DNA of 12,153 nucleotides. It comes from an uncultured Eubacteriales bacterium (GTDB lineage Bacteria; Bacillota; Clostridia; Oscillospirales; Oscillospiraceae). Positions within the stretch are counted from its first letter, which is position 1, and every line of letters starts with the position of its first letter. Under the pieces are notes generated by a model. It was not told the origin of the DNA. It saw nothing but the letters and a program-made list of their open reading frames with translations, and searched no databases. This document shows, piece by piece, positions 1-5,939 of this stretch. The position numbers and the translations under genes are program-made. The stretch lies in contig USAC01000063.1 of assembly GCA_900552475.1 (NCBI GenBank), positions 1-12,153 of the forward strand, read 5' to 3'.

Positions 1-111
1 CTCGGCCCGCGCCTTCTGCCAGTCGGGCAGCTGGCGGGCCAGCCGCTGCCAGCGCATCGGCAGCAGCGCCGCCGCCTGTTCATAGCGGCGGATGGCATAT
101 TCCTCCTGCAC
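1..111 (-). CDS. N-terminal fragment, probable stage III sporulation protein AA (runs off left edge)
   Basis: The reverse strand opens with GTG at 111 and stays open for 37 codons to the window edge. The translation contains YEQAAALLPMRWQRLARQL followed by PDWQKARAE. This matches my recollection of Clostridia SpoIIIAA N-termini, where a YEQAAALLP-like helix precedes an E-(E/I)-RLR-G-P motif that would lie just off the window. SpoIIIAA is the cytoplasmic ATPase of the SpoIIIA-SpoIIQ channel between mother cell and forespore. The GTG start is supported by AGAGGAG (121-127, minus strand) nine bases upstream, and by a sigma-E-like promoter 24 bases further up, as expected for a spoIIIA operon. 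An ATG at 98 lies in another frame and gives an Arg-rich shadow, so I rejected it. Identity is inference from a short fragment; a different gene cannot be excluded. Confidence 0.45.
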   Translation of the reverse strand, partial: MQEEYAIRRYEQAAALLPMRWQRLARQLPDWQKARAE

Positions 112-141
112 GTTCTCACGCTCCTCTTTGTGTGATAGTCC

Positions 142-171
142 ACTCTATGACGGCTCGTCCGGGGGTATGAC
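142..171 (-). promoter_or_regulatory. Putative sigma-E-type promoter of the leftmost gene
   Basis: On the minus strand, GTCATAC (165-171) and CATAGAGT (142-149) are separated by 15 bp. They resemble the sigma-E -35 (ATA core) and -10 (CATAcanT) elements. Predicted transcription would start about 24 bases before the GTG at 111, just ahead of its ribosome binding site. This fits a mother-cell sporulation gene. It is a pattern match only. Confidence 0.4.
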
Positions 172-225
172 AGTTTTTCAGGCGGATGGATGGGTGGTTA
201 TATCAGCGTGTCCGGCCTCCGGTGG

Positions 226-283
226 GGTACTTTCTGTGCGCACAGAAAGTACCAAAAGATGCACAAGAAACCAAGGTTTCTTG
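226..283. repeat. Composite palindromic repeat (copy 1)
   Basis: Positions 226-253 are a perfect 28-bp palindrome with no spacer: arm GGTACTTTCTGTGC (226-239) and its exact reverse complement (240-253). It is followed by CAAAAGATGCA and a second perfect hairpin, CAAGAAACC (264-272) and GGTTTCTTG (275-283). The left flank (TCAGCGTGTCCGGCCTCCGG, 203-222) recurs near the right end of the window, and a diverged palindrome with a similar flank lies at 2037-2106. The element carries no gene and looks like a dispersed, REP/MITE-like repeat. Short ORFs across it are not credible. Confidence 0.75.
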
Positions 284-389
284 ATTTCCTTTCCTGTCGG
301 CAAGTATGTTTTCGGTAGGACGCGGCCTGAGTTTAGAATCGACTCTGCTGCTGCTGGCAAAAAGTATGCCGCCGAAGGCAAAACATCTC

Positions 390-439
390 ACACAAAAACA
401 AAACCCCCCAGCTGCCTCAAAAACCGCGGCAGCGGGGGG
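390..439 (-). terminator. Rho-independent terminator of the DUF4364 gene
   Basis: Read on the minus strand, CCCCCCGCTGCC (428-439) pairs with GGCAGC-T-GGGGGG (404-416) with one bulged base. The T-rich tract TTTTGTTTTTGTG (plus-strand 391-403) follows directly. It begins about 20 bases after the stop codon of the gene at 460-981. Confidence 0.85.
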
Positions 440-459
440 CGCACCCTTGTTATTCCGTT

Positions 460-981
460 TTATCCTCCGTAGAGCACCGACATCAGCTGGGTATAAATCT
501 GCTCCGGGTTCTTCTCGAACCGCGCGGCCAGATCTTTGGCCATCGCCTCCGTCGCGACCATCACCTGCAGCTGCATCAGCTCGTCCACGTCGTCGTGGAA
601 GGACAGCTCCACCGTGAACGTCCCGTTTTCCCGCGGGGTGACGCGCGCACGCACCTGCGAGCGGCGCAGGAGCTTTTTGTTATAGGCCGCCACGTTCTTG
701 TCCGTGCGGATGCGCACGGAATACGGGAGGCTCGACTCGCAGATCTCACTGTTGCGCAGCCCCTTCGGCGTGATGGCGTAGCAGCCGTCGTCCGTCAGGC
801 GCAGGTGCTCGGTCTTGACCAGATCGGCCAGACACTCGGAGAATGCAAAATAGTCGATGCCGTCATCGCACATCGTCAGCTCCTGCATACCCTCCAGCGG
901 CAGCGGTTCGGAGACGCGCGCCGCGATATAGAGAATCAGAAACTTGATCTCCAGCTTGTCGCGGATGAATCCAACGCCCAT
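460..981 (-). CDS. DUF4364 family protein
   Basis: This 173-aa protein begins MGVGFIRDKLEIKFLILYI and has a predicted N-terminal winged-helix region (about 1-75), including SECLADLVKTEHLRLTDDG and YAITPKG, followed by a mostly beta C-terminal half (about 88-173). The layout and the IRDKLEIKxLILYIA opening fit the DUF4364 family of Clostridia, which are probable DNA-binding proteins of unknown role. The ATG at 981 has a strong AGGAGGTG seven bases upstream and lies downstream of a good promoter, so I chose it over longer in-frame starts at 1002 and 1092, which fall at or before the promoter's predicted start site. It is divergent from the Cys-rich gene at 1139 and has its own terminator. The family assignment is from motif memory; the molecular function is unknown. 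Confidence 0.8.
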   Translation of the reverse strand: MGVGFIRDKLEIKFLILYIAARVSEPLPLEGMQELTMCDDGIDYFAFSECLADLVKTEHLRLTDDGCYAITPKGLRNSEICESSLPYSVRIRTDKNVAAYNKKLLRRSQVRARVTPRENGTFTVELSFHDDVDELMQLQVMVATEAMAKDLAARFEKNPEQIYTQLMSVLYGG

Positions 982-1011
982 CTCAGGCACCTCCTTCCTC
1001 ATTTGATATAA

Positions 1012-1040
1012 AGTATACCGCAAAAAGCCGTTTTTGTACA
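1012..1040 (-). promoter_or_regulatory. Putative vegetative promoter of the DUF4364 gene
   Basis: On the minus strand TGTACA (1035-1040) is followed by a 17-bp spacer and TATACT (1012-1017). The -10 matches consensus at 5 of 6 positions and the -35 at 4 of 6. The predicted transcript starts about 25 bases upstream of the ATG at 981. Confidence 0.6.
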
Positions 1041-1067
1041 GCCCGACTTCCAAAAAATTAGCGCCGC

Positions 1068-1093
1068 ACCCTTCGCGCCGCCCGGCATACACT
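1068..1093 (+). promoter_or_regulatory. Putative sigma-K/sigma-E-like promoter of the Cys-rich gene
   Basis: CATACACT at 1086-1093 matches the mother-cell -10 consensus (CATAcanT for sigma-E, CATAnnnTa for sigma-K). An AC dinucleotide at 1068-1069, 16 bp upstream, fits the minimal sigma-K -35. I see no ATA-type -35 for sigma-E and no good sigma-A promoter on this strand. A 7-bp hairpin (TGAAAGC 1098-1104 and GCTTTCA 1109-1115, loop CAGC) lies at the predicted start of the leader. The -35 evidence is weak. Confidence 0.35.
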
Positions 1094-1138
1094 GGATTGA
1101 AAGCCAGCGCTTTCAGACTTCTATGGGAGGTTTATCAA

Positions 1139-1978
1139 ATGGCTGATACTGTCATGCCCGGCCCGGTCTGCGACCTGAACAACGTCCGGGAAGCCGTATG
1201 CGTCCACACACGGAAAATTTTCGATTCCTGCCGCGACAAGGACTGCGTGGAGGATCTGCGCTTTTATCCCACCACGGCCGCGCAGGAGCTTCTGGCCGGG
1301 TGCCAGATGGTCAAGGGCGGCACGGCGGAACTGCTGTACATCTACACCGACGTCGAGCCGGTCACCTTCAACCGTGGGTTCTATTCCATCGACATGCGCT
1401 TTTTCTACCGCGTGACGCTGCAGGTCTGCAACGGGACGCCCCGCTGCAGCGAAGCCGAAGGTCTGTGCGTATTCGACAAGCGCTGCATTCTCTTCGGCAG
1501 CGAGGGCAGCGCCAAGATCTTCTCCTCCGACACGGTCATCGACGAGCTGGACGTTCCCGGCCGGATGCGCACGAATCTGCCCACCGCCGTGGTCGAGGCC
1601 GTCGACCCGATTGTGCTTGATGCACGCGTGGACGATTGCTGCAAGCCGCGCTGCCGTGAGTGCAGCCTGACGGAGATTCCCGCGTTTATCGCCCGGAGCT
1701 TCGCGCAGGATCTCGTGTTTGACGACACCAATCCCCGCCGCTATTTCGTGACGCTCGGGCAGTTCACGCTCGTGCGGCTCGAGCGCGAGACGCAGCTGCT
1801 CATCCCGGTCTATGACTACTGCATCCCGACGACGGAGTGCAGCTGCGGCGACCAAGAGGATCCCTGCGGGCTTTTCCGGAACGTCCCGTTCCCCGTGGGC
1901 GAGTTCTTCCCGCCGAACAGCGTCGAGACACCGAACGACTACGCCAGCACCCGCAGCTACTGCGCCTGCAGGCCGTAA
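1139..1978 (+). CDS. Cys-rich conserved hypothetical protein, possibly sporulation-associated
   Basis: This 279-aa soluble protein contains about 19 cysteines, many paired or clustered (CC/CxxC around DDCCKPRCREC, then ECSC and the C-terminal YCACRP). A conserved-looking N-terminal block reads REAVCVHTRKIFDSCRDKDC (17-36), followed by EDLRFY, a VEPVTFNRGFYSIDM block, and FDKRCILFGSEGSAKIFSS. I recognise this pattern as a recurrent uncharacterised family in Clostridia, but no biochemical function is known to me. There is no signal peptide or membrane segment. ATG at 1139 has GGGAGG (1125-1130) eight bases upstream; an upstream in-frame ATG at 1034 lies before the putative promoter and lacks a site. 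The sigma-K/E-like -10 and high Cys content suggest a spore-envelope or mother-cell protein; this is inference. It is monocistronic, with a strong terminator right after the stop. Confidence 0.8.
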   Translation: MADTVMPGPVCDLNNVREAVCVHTRKIFDSCRDKDCVEDLRFYPTTAAQELLAGCQMVKGGTAELLYIYTDVEPVTFNRGFYSIDMRFFYRVTLQVCNGTPRCSEAEGLCVFDKRCILFGSEGSAKIFSSDTVIDELDVPGRMRTNLPTAVVEAVDPIVLDARVDDCCKPRCRECSLTEIPAFIARSFAQDLVFDDTNPRRYFVTLGQFTLVRLERETQLLIPVYDYCIPTTECSCGDQEDPCGLFRNVPFPVGEFFPPNSVETPNDYASTRSYCACRP

Positions 1979-1981
1979 AGC

Positions 1982-2020
1982 AAAGTCTCCCGCACCGATT
2001 GGTGCGGGAGACTTTTATTT
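1982..2020 (+). terminator. Strong Rho-independent terminator of the Cys-rich gene
   Basis: AAAGTCTCCCGCACC (1982-1996) and its exact complement (2001-2015) form a perfect 15-bp stem with a GATT loop, followed by TATTT. It starts four bases after the TAA. Because the stem includes AAA/TTT ends, it may also stop convergent transcripts from the DegV side. Confidence 0.92.
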
Positions 2021-2036
2021 ATGATGTATTGGGGGC

Positions 2037-2106
2037 GGTCTCCGGCGGGTCGCTTTCTTTCACCGGCGAAAGAAAGTAACCAATCGGAGGCACGGACAAG
2101 CCGATT
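2037..2106. repeat. Composite palindromic repeat (copy 2, diverged)
   Basis: CTTTCTTTC (2053-2061) and GAAAGAAAG (2068-2076) flank an ACCGGC centre. The downstream TAACCAA resembles the ACCAA after copy 1, and a second inverted pair follows: AATCGG (2082-2087) and CCGATT (2101-2106). The left flank GGTCTCCGGCGGG (2037-2049) parallels GGCCTCCGGTGGG before copy 1. The shared layout (CTCCGG flank, TTTCT-type palindrome, AGAAAGTA-ACCAA, second hairpin) suggests one diverged repeat family. Confidence 0.6.
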
Positions 2107-2137
2107 CCACCACCAATCCCCCCGCCAGAAAACACCC

Positions 2138-2980
2138 TCACTCCTTGCGGAAAAACGCGACCGCCACGGCGCCGGGGCCGGCGTGCGTGCCGATCACGCC
2201 GGAGATCAGTGCTTCATCGAGCGAATCCGTCCCGTGCTCCCACAGGGCGCGGCTGTCGTCGACATACTTGCGCAGAAACGCGTCGCTCAGCCCCGTATAG
2301 CCCAGCAGAATCGGCAGTTGGAAGTCAATCCCACCGCAGGCATGGATCTTCTCCACGAGTAGGTTATTCCCCTGCCGCGAGCCGCGCGCCTTGCCGATCA
2401 GGGCGATCTCGCCGTCCTGAATCGTCACCACCGGCTTGATGCTCAGCAGTCCTCCTGCGAAGGCGACCGTCTTTGAGATACGCCCGCCGCGCTTGAGATA
2501 CTCCAGCGTATCGAGCAGGCCGATCACGCAGATATCCGCGCGCTTTTGTTCAAGGTGTGCGGCGAGCGACACCGCGTCCATACCCGCCTCGGCGCAGCCG
2601 ATGGCGTATTCGGCGAGGATGCCCGTGCCGATGGCGGCGCTCAGACTGTCAACGACATAGACGTTTTCATAGTCCGCCGCCGCAAGGCAGGCGCTCTGGT
2701 AGGTTCCGGAGAGCTTCGAGGAGATGGTGATGACCACCGCGCTCTCCCCCGCCCGCTTCGCGTCCTCATAGAGCTGCTGAAACACGGCGGGCGAGGCCTG
2801 ACTCGTCGTCGGGAGTGCATCGCTCTCCACAAGCCGCTCGTAAAAGCGGCGGCGGTCGATGCTCACGCCGTCGATAAGCTCCTCGCCGCCGAAATGTATC
2901 GTCAGCGGCGCCACGGCGGCGCGGCCCCGATAGCGCGGTGCCATATCCGCCGTAGAGTCCACAATAATTCTGACCTTCAT
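2138..2980 (-). CDS. DegV family protein (fatty-acid-binding FakB-type)
   Basis: This 280-aa protein is of normal DegV length and shows the family landmarks in order: IIVDSTADM (5-13), the TTSQASP loop (58-64), ISSKLSGTYQSA (86-97), VVDS (109-112), LDTLEYLKRGGRIS (156-169), a LLSIKPVV block, and GVIGTHAGPGAVAVAF near the C-terminus. DegV/FakB proteins bind a long-chain fatty acid, and several present it to the kinase FakA for phosphorylation and entry into phospholipid synthesis; the fatty acid used here cannot be read from sequence. ATG at 2980 has GGAGGA seven bases upstream and lies one base after the MarR stop codon, so the two are surely co-transcribed. The longer in-frame opening toward 3163 only overlaps the MarR gene. 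No fakA-like gene is in the window. No clear terminator follows. Confidence 0.92.
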   Translation of the reverse strand: MKVRIIVDSTADMAPRYRGRAAVAPLTIHFGGEELIDGVSIDRRRFYERLVESDALPTTSQASPAVFQQLYEDAKRAGESAVVITISSKLSGTYQSACLAAADYENVYVVDSLSAAIGTGILAEYAIGCAEAGMDAVSLAAHLEQKRADICVIGLLDTLEYLKRGGRISKTVAFAGGLLSIKPVVTIQDGEIALIGKARGSRQGNNLLVEKIHACGGIDFQLPILLGYTGLSDAFLRKYVDDSRALWEHGTDSLDEALISGVIGTHAGPGAVAVAFFRKE

Positions 2981-2981
2981 C

Positions 2982-3461
2982 TTATTTTCCTCCGTCCACC
3001 GCAGCATTTTCGCGGCTTTGCTTTCTGTTATCGTAAATCTGTTCGAGACGGCTCCCGATCGTCCCGAGCGCCCGGTACATGACCGCGCGCTCCTCCGCAC
3101 CCAAGCCGGCGCTGGCCTCGGCGACGATTGCGTCGATGCGCCCGCCGATCGTGCGGCAGGCATCCCGTCCCTTCTCCGTCAGGCGCAGGGGGCTGCGGTA
3201 GCGCCGCGCGCCGCCGCTGCCGCAGGTGAGGTAGCCGTTTTTCTCCAGATAGTCGATCGACCGGGAGATGGCCGCCTTGTCCTCGTCGCAGCGCTCGCAG
3301 AGCTCCGCCGCCGTCAGCTCGTCATAAAGTGAGAGATAGTACAGGCACGAGACGTGCGGGCCCTTCAGGCCGAGCCGCTCCATCTCCTCCGCCTTCAGCC
3401 GCCGGATGCTCCGGCTGATCCGCGCGATGAGCACGGTGAATGTTTCAAAGCGATCCTCCAT
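2982..3461 (-). CDS. MarR family transcriptional regulator
   Basis: This 159-aa protein has the MarR layout: an N-terminal dimerisation helix (about 5-30), a winged helix-turn-helix (about 35-98) with LTAAELCERCDEDKAAISRS (49-68) and IDYLEKNGYL (69-78), a basic wing (GGARRYRSPLRLTEKG), and C-terminal dimerisation helices. Such proteins usually repress their own operon and release DNA on binding a small ligand. ATG at 3461 has AGGAGGA eight bases upstream. The gene leads a two-gene operon with the DegV gene. The promoter region carries two inverted copies of a palindromic 16-bp sequence, the obvious candidate for its own binding site. The partnership with a fatty-acid-binding protein makes an acyl ligand plausible, as with FabT in streptococci, but this is inference. 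Confidence 0.93.
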   Translation of the reverse strand: MEDRFETFTVLIARISRSIRRLKAEEMERLGLKGPHVSCLYYLSLYDELTAAELCERCDEDKAAISRSIDYLEKNGYLTCGSGGARRYRSPLRLTEKGRDACRTIGGRIDAIVAEASAGLGAEERAVMYRALGTIGSRLEQIYDNRKQSRENAAVDGGK

Positions 3462-3489
3462 GGCATATTCCTCCTACCGCGCCGAACTT

Positions 3490-3542
3490 GTTGACAAATC
3501 AACGTGGTTTGCATCATAGCACTACTACGTTGATTTGTCAAC
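3490..3542 (-). promoter_or_regulatory. Consensus promoter of the marR-degV operon inside a double MarR-type operator
   Basis: On the minus strand TTGACA (3536-3541) is followed by exactly 17 bp and TATGAT (3513-3518), a near-perfect housekeeping promoter. GTTGACAAATCAACGT at 3490-3505 and its exact reverse complement at 3527-3542 enclose it. Each copy is itself dyad-symmetric (GTTGA-N4-TCAAC, 3490-3503 and 3529-3542), as MarR sites are. One copy covers the -35 and the other covers the region just downstream of the predicted start. Binding at both would block or loop the promoter. Confidence 0.88.
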
Positions 3543-3827
3543 TTCTTTTTTTGTTTCACCGAGTGATTCTTTGAACCATTCTTTTTTGTTGGTTTAGTAT
3601 AATTAAATCTCAATTAAACTGCTAAATATGCCAAAAATATGCAAAATTTTCCTTAGTTGAAATAAACATGGCGCTAAGAAAAATTTTGGCAGTATTTCCA
3701 AAATTTGAAAAATGCGTCAAAAACGCGGCTCTGCGCGGTTTACTTTCCCGTTCTTTTGTGCTTAAATAATCATAGGCTTTGTATATAGCAATGGATCCAT
3801 AGAAAATGTATAAGGAGGACAAGATTC
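3543..3827. other. AT-rich intergenic region with a hairpin and a weak plus-strand promoter candidate
   Basis: This gap is far more AT-rich than the flanking genes and holds no credible gene. An inverted repeat, CAAAATTTTCCTTAG (3642-3656) and CTAAGAAAAATTTTG (3674-3688), gives a 15-bp stem with one mismatch and a 17-base loop. A short GC-rich hairpin follows near 3720-3740. TATAAT occurs at 3598-3603 but lacks a well-spaced -35. A better-spaced but degenerate pair, TTTACT (3739-3744) and TTAAAT (3762-3767), could serve the aminotransferase gene. Confidence 0.45.
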
Positions 3828-5012
3828 ATGGTACAATTCGCAAGCCGAATGGACCTTCTGCATGGGTCTGAAATCCGTGAGCTGCTGAAATTGACTGCGC
3901 AGCCCGACATTATTTCTTTTGCCGGCGGCCTGCCTGCCGCGGAGCTCTTCCCCGTGGAGGAGATGATGGCAGCTTCCAAGGCGGTGCTCGAGGAGCACGG
4001 CCGCGAGGCGCTGCAGTATTCCACCACCGAGGGCTTTCCCCGTCTGCGCGAGCAGATTGCCGAGCGCATGCTCGCCAAGAACAACATCCATACCGATCCC
4101 GACCACATTCTGGTCACCTCGGGTTCGCAGCAAGGTCTGGACTTCTCCGCCCGCGTCTTCCTGAACCCGGGTGACGTTGTCCTGCTGGAGAGCCCGTCCT
4201 ACCTCGGTGCGGTCAACGCGTTCAAGGCCTGCGAGCCGCGCTTTATCGAAGTGCCCACCGACGACGGCGGCATGATGATGGATGAGCTGGAGAAGATCCT
4301 CGCGACGACTGAGCGCGTTAAGATGATCTATGTCATCCCCGATTTCCAGAACCCCACCGGCCGCACCTGGGATCTCGACCGCCGTCACCGGTTCATGGAG
4401 ATCATCAACAAGTACGAAATCCCCGTTGTCGAGGATAACCCCTACGGCGAGCTGCGCTTTGAGGGCGAGTATATGCCCGCGCTGAAGAGCCTTGATACGA
4501 AGGGGCTGGTCATTTACCTCGGCACGTTCTCCAAGATTCTCGCCCCCGGCTACCGTCTGGGCTGGGTCTGCGCGGACGACGCCATCCTCTCGAAGTTCAA
4601 CTTCATGGAGCAGGCCGCGTCGCTGCAGGCGTCCACCATCGGCCAGATGGAGGTCGCGAAGTGGATCGACATGTTCGATCTCGACGGCCACGTCACCAAG
4701 ATCCGCGAGTGCTACCGCAAGCGCCGCACCGTCATGCTCGACACGCTTGAGCGTGAGCTGCCGAAGGAGTGCACGTTCACCCATCCCGACGGCGGCCTGT
4801 TCGCGTGGGTCGTCCTGCCGGAGTACATGGACGCGAAGGATCTGCAGATGAAGTGCCTGGCCCGCAAGGTCGCCTTCGTCCCCGGCGGCTCCTTCTTCCC
4901 CAACGGCGGCCACGAGAACACGCTGCGCCTGAACTACAGCTGCATGCCCGAGGACAAGATCGTCAAGGGCATCACGGCTCTGTGCCAGACCATCCGCGAA
5001 AACCTCCGCTAA
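3828..5012 (+). CDS. PLP-dependent aminotransferase, class I/II (LysN / 2-aminoadipate-type subfamily)
   Basis: This 394-aa protein has a complete fold-type I aminotransferase sequence: ISFAGGLPAAELFP (29-42) and LQYSTTEGFPRLREQIAER (62-80) typical of the MocR/LysN branch, TSGSQQGLD (97-105), PDFQNPTG (171-178) with the PLP-contacting Asn175, EDNPYGELRF (202-211) with Asp203 and Tyr206, FSKILAPGYRLGW (234-246) with the PLP-binding Lys236 and phosphate-binding Arg243, and a C-terminal LRLNYS substrate-carboxylate Arg. It has no N-terminal GntR domain, so it is an enzyme rather than a MocR regulator. Family members transfer amino groups from 2-aminoadipate, aromatic, branched-chain or other amino acids, mostly to 2-oxoglutarate; the substrate is not determinable here. 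ATG at 3828 has AAGGAGGA upstream. It precedes the 2-oxoacid oxidoreductase operon, which could consume its product, but a strong terminator separates them. Confidence 0.93.
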   Translation: MVQFASRMDLLHGSEIRELLKLTAQPDIISFAGGLPAAELFPVEEMMAASKAVLEEHGREALQYSTTEGFPRLREQIAERMLAKNNIHTDPDHILVTSGSQQGLDFSARVFLNPGDVVLLESPSYLGAVNAFKACEPRFIEVPTDDGGMMMDELEKILATTERVKMIYVIPDFQNPTGRTWDLDRRHRFMEIINKYEIPVVEDNPYGELRFEGEYMPALKSLDTKGLVIYLGTFSKILAPGYRLGWVCADDAILSKFNFMEQAASLQASTIGQMEVAKWIDMFDLDGHVTKIRECYRKRRTVMLDTLERELPKECTFTHPDGGLFAWVVLPEYMDAKDLQMKCLARKVAFVPGGSFFPNGGHENTLRLNYSCMPEDKIVKGITALCQTIRENLR

Positions 5013-5027
5013 CACATCACATCCTAT

Positions 5028-5084
5028 GCGCCCGCGCGGCAGCTGGATCTGCCGCCGTGCAAATCCCGCCGCGCGGGCGCTTTT
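5028..5084 (+). terminator. Rho-independent terminator after the aminotransferase
   Basis: GCGCCCGCGCGGC (5028-5040) pairs perfectly with GCCGCGCGGGCGC (5068-5080), followed by TTTT. The 27-base loop contains a further small GGCAG/CTGCC hairpin. It lies between the aminotransferase stop and the ATPase start, so the two genes are probably separate transcripts unless there is read-through. Confidence 0.85.
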
Positions 5085-5111
5085 ATCACCGTCAAAGGAG
5101 AGCAGACAGAC

Positions 5112-5849
5112 ATGAAAGACGTCAAGGTGCTCATCGGCAACTACGGCAGCGGCAAGAGTGAGCTGGCGCTGAACTTCGCCATGCAGGCCGCGGCCCGCGG
5201 CGACCGGACGGAGCTGATCGACCTCGATATGGTCAATACCTACTTCCGTCTCACCGAGCGCGGCAAGCTCGTCGAGCAGAAGGAAATCCGGCTCATTTCG
5301 CCGAACTTCGCCTGCTCCGGCATCGAGACGCTCTCGCTCCCGGCCGAGGTGGCCTCCGCGTTTGCTCTGGACTGGGACAGTGTCATCTTTGACGTCGGCG
5401 GTGACGATGTCGGCGCAACAGCGCTCGGCCGCTATCACCGCGACTTTGCCGCCCTCCCAGAGGGCGCGCTGGAGGTACTGAACGTCGTCAACATCCGCCG
5501 CCCGCTCGCGAGCACCCTCGAAAAGGTGCTGCACCTGCAGGAGGGGATGCAGACGCACGCACGCCTGCGCATCACCGGTATGATCAACAACACCAACCTC
5601 TCCACCATGACCAGTGCCGCTGACCTCTGGGACGGCTATGAGCTGCTGCGCGAGGTTGCCGACCGTACCGGCATCCCCGTGGCCTATACCACGGGCAAAA
5701 AGGAATTTCTTGAGGCATTTCTTGCAAAATCTCCCGACCCGGCCTACGTGGGAAGGCCCGTCGCCATCGACATGTATATGCACCGCGACTGGGACTCCTA
5801 CATTGCCCACGGCATCAACACCGTCAATCCCAACCGGGAGATGTACTGA
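5112..5849 (+). CDS. P-loop ATPase of the ParA/MinD/CobQ-like class, linked to the 2-oxoacid oxidoreductase operon
   Basis: This 245-aa protein starts with a Walker A motif, IGNYGSGKSE (8-17), then IDLDMVNTYFR, a switch-like position in SIMIBI NTPases, and a Walker B-like VIFDVGGDDVGATALGRY (about 94-111). The C-terminal half contains VNIRRPL, GMINNTNLS and IPVAYTTGKKEFLEAF, which fits an adenine-recognition region. There is no signal peptide, membrane segment or Cys cluster. The sequence is of the ParA/MinD/CobQ type but lacks hallmarks of chromosome partitioning, and no parB is nearby. It sits 90 bases upstream of the ferredoxin gene, in the same direction. A role in assembling or activating the oxidoreductase (cofactor or Fe-S loading) is possible but is inference from location alone. 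AAGGAG precedes the ATG at 5112 by about a dozen bases. Confidence 0.8.
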   Translation: MKDVKVLIGNYGSGKSELALNFAMQAAARGDRTELIDLDMVNTYFRLTERGKLVEQKEIRLISPNFACSGIETLSLPAEVASAFALDWDSVIFDVGGDDVGATALGRYHRDFAALPEGALEVLNVVNIRRPLASTLEKVLHLQEGMQTHARLRITGMINNTNLSTMTSAADLWDGYELLREVADRTGIPVAYTTGKKEFLEAFLAKSPDPAYVGRPVAIDMYMHRDWDSYIAHGINTVNPNREMY

Positions 5850-5939
5850 TTTATTTTTATTCGGCATAACCCCCTCTTCCGGGGTGAAGCATATCGCATG
5901 GAGAGAACAACAGAGTATTAAGAAAAGAGGTGCAATTGA

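Noticed and set aside
226..283. A CRISPR-like or attachment-site reading of the palindromes
   Set aside because: There is no regular repeat-spacer array and no integrase, and the copies are far apart with diverged sequences.
92..617. Short open frames on both strands over the left palindromic repeat
   Set aside because: They run across the palindrome and the terminator, have no good ribosome sites, and their translation simply reflects the repeat.
1121..1855. A 244-codon minus-strand open frame across the Cys-rich gene
   Set aside because: The plus-strand frame has the ribosome site, terminator and family-like blocks; the minus frame is an Ala/Val/Asp/His-rich shadow.
5869..5885. A terminator between the ATPase and ferredoxin genes (ACCCC/GGGGT)
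   Set aside because: The stem is only five bases and is preceded, not followed, by a T-rich tract on the plus strand, so it is unlikely to stop transcription of the operon.
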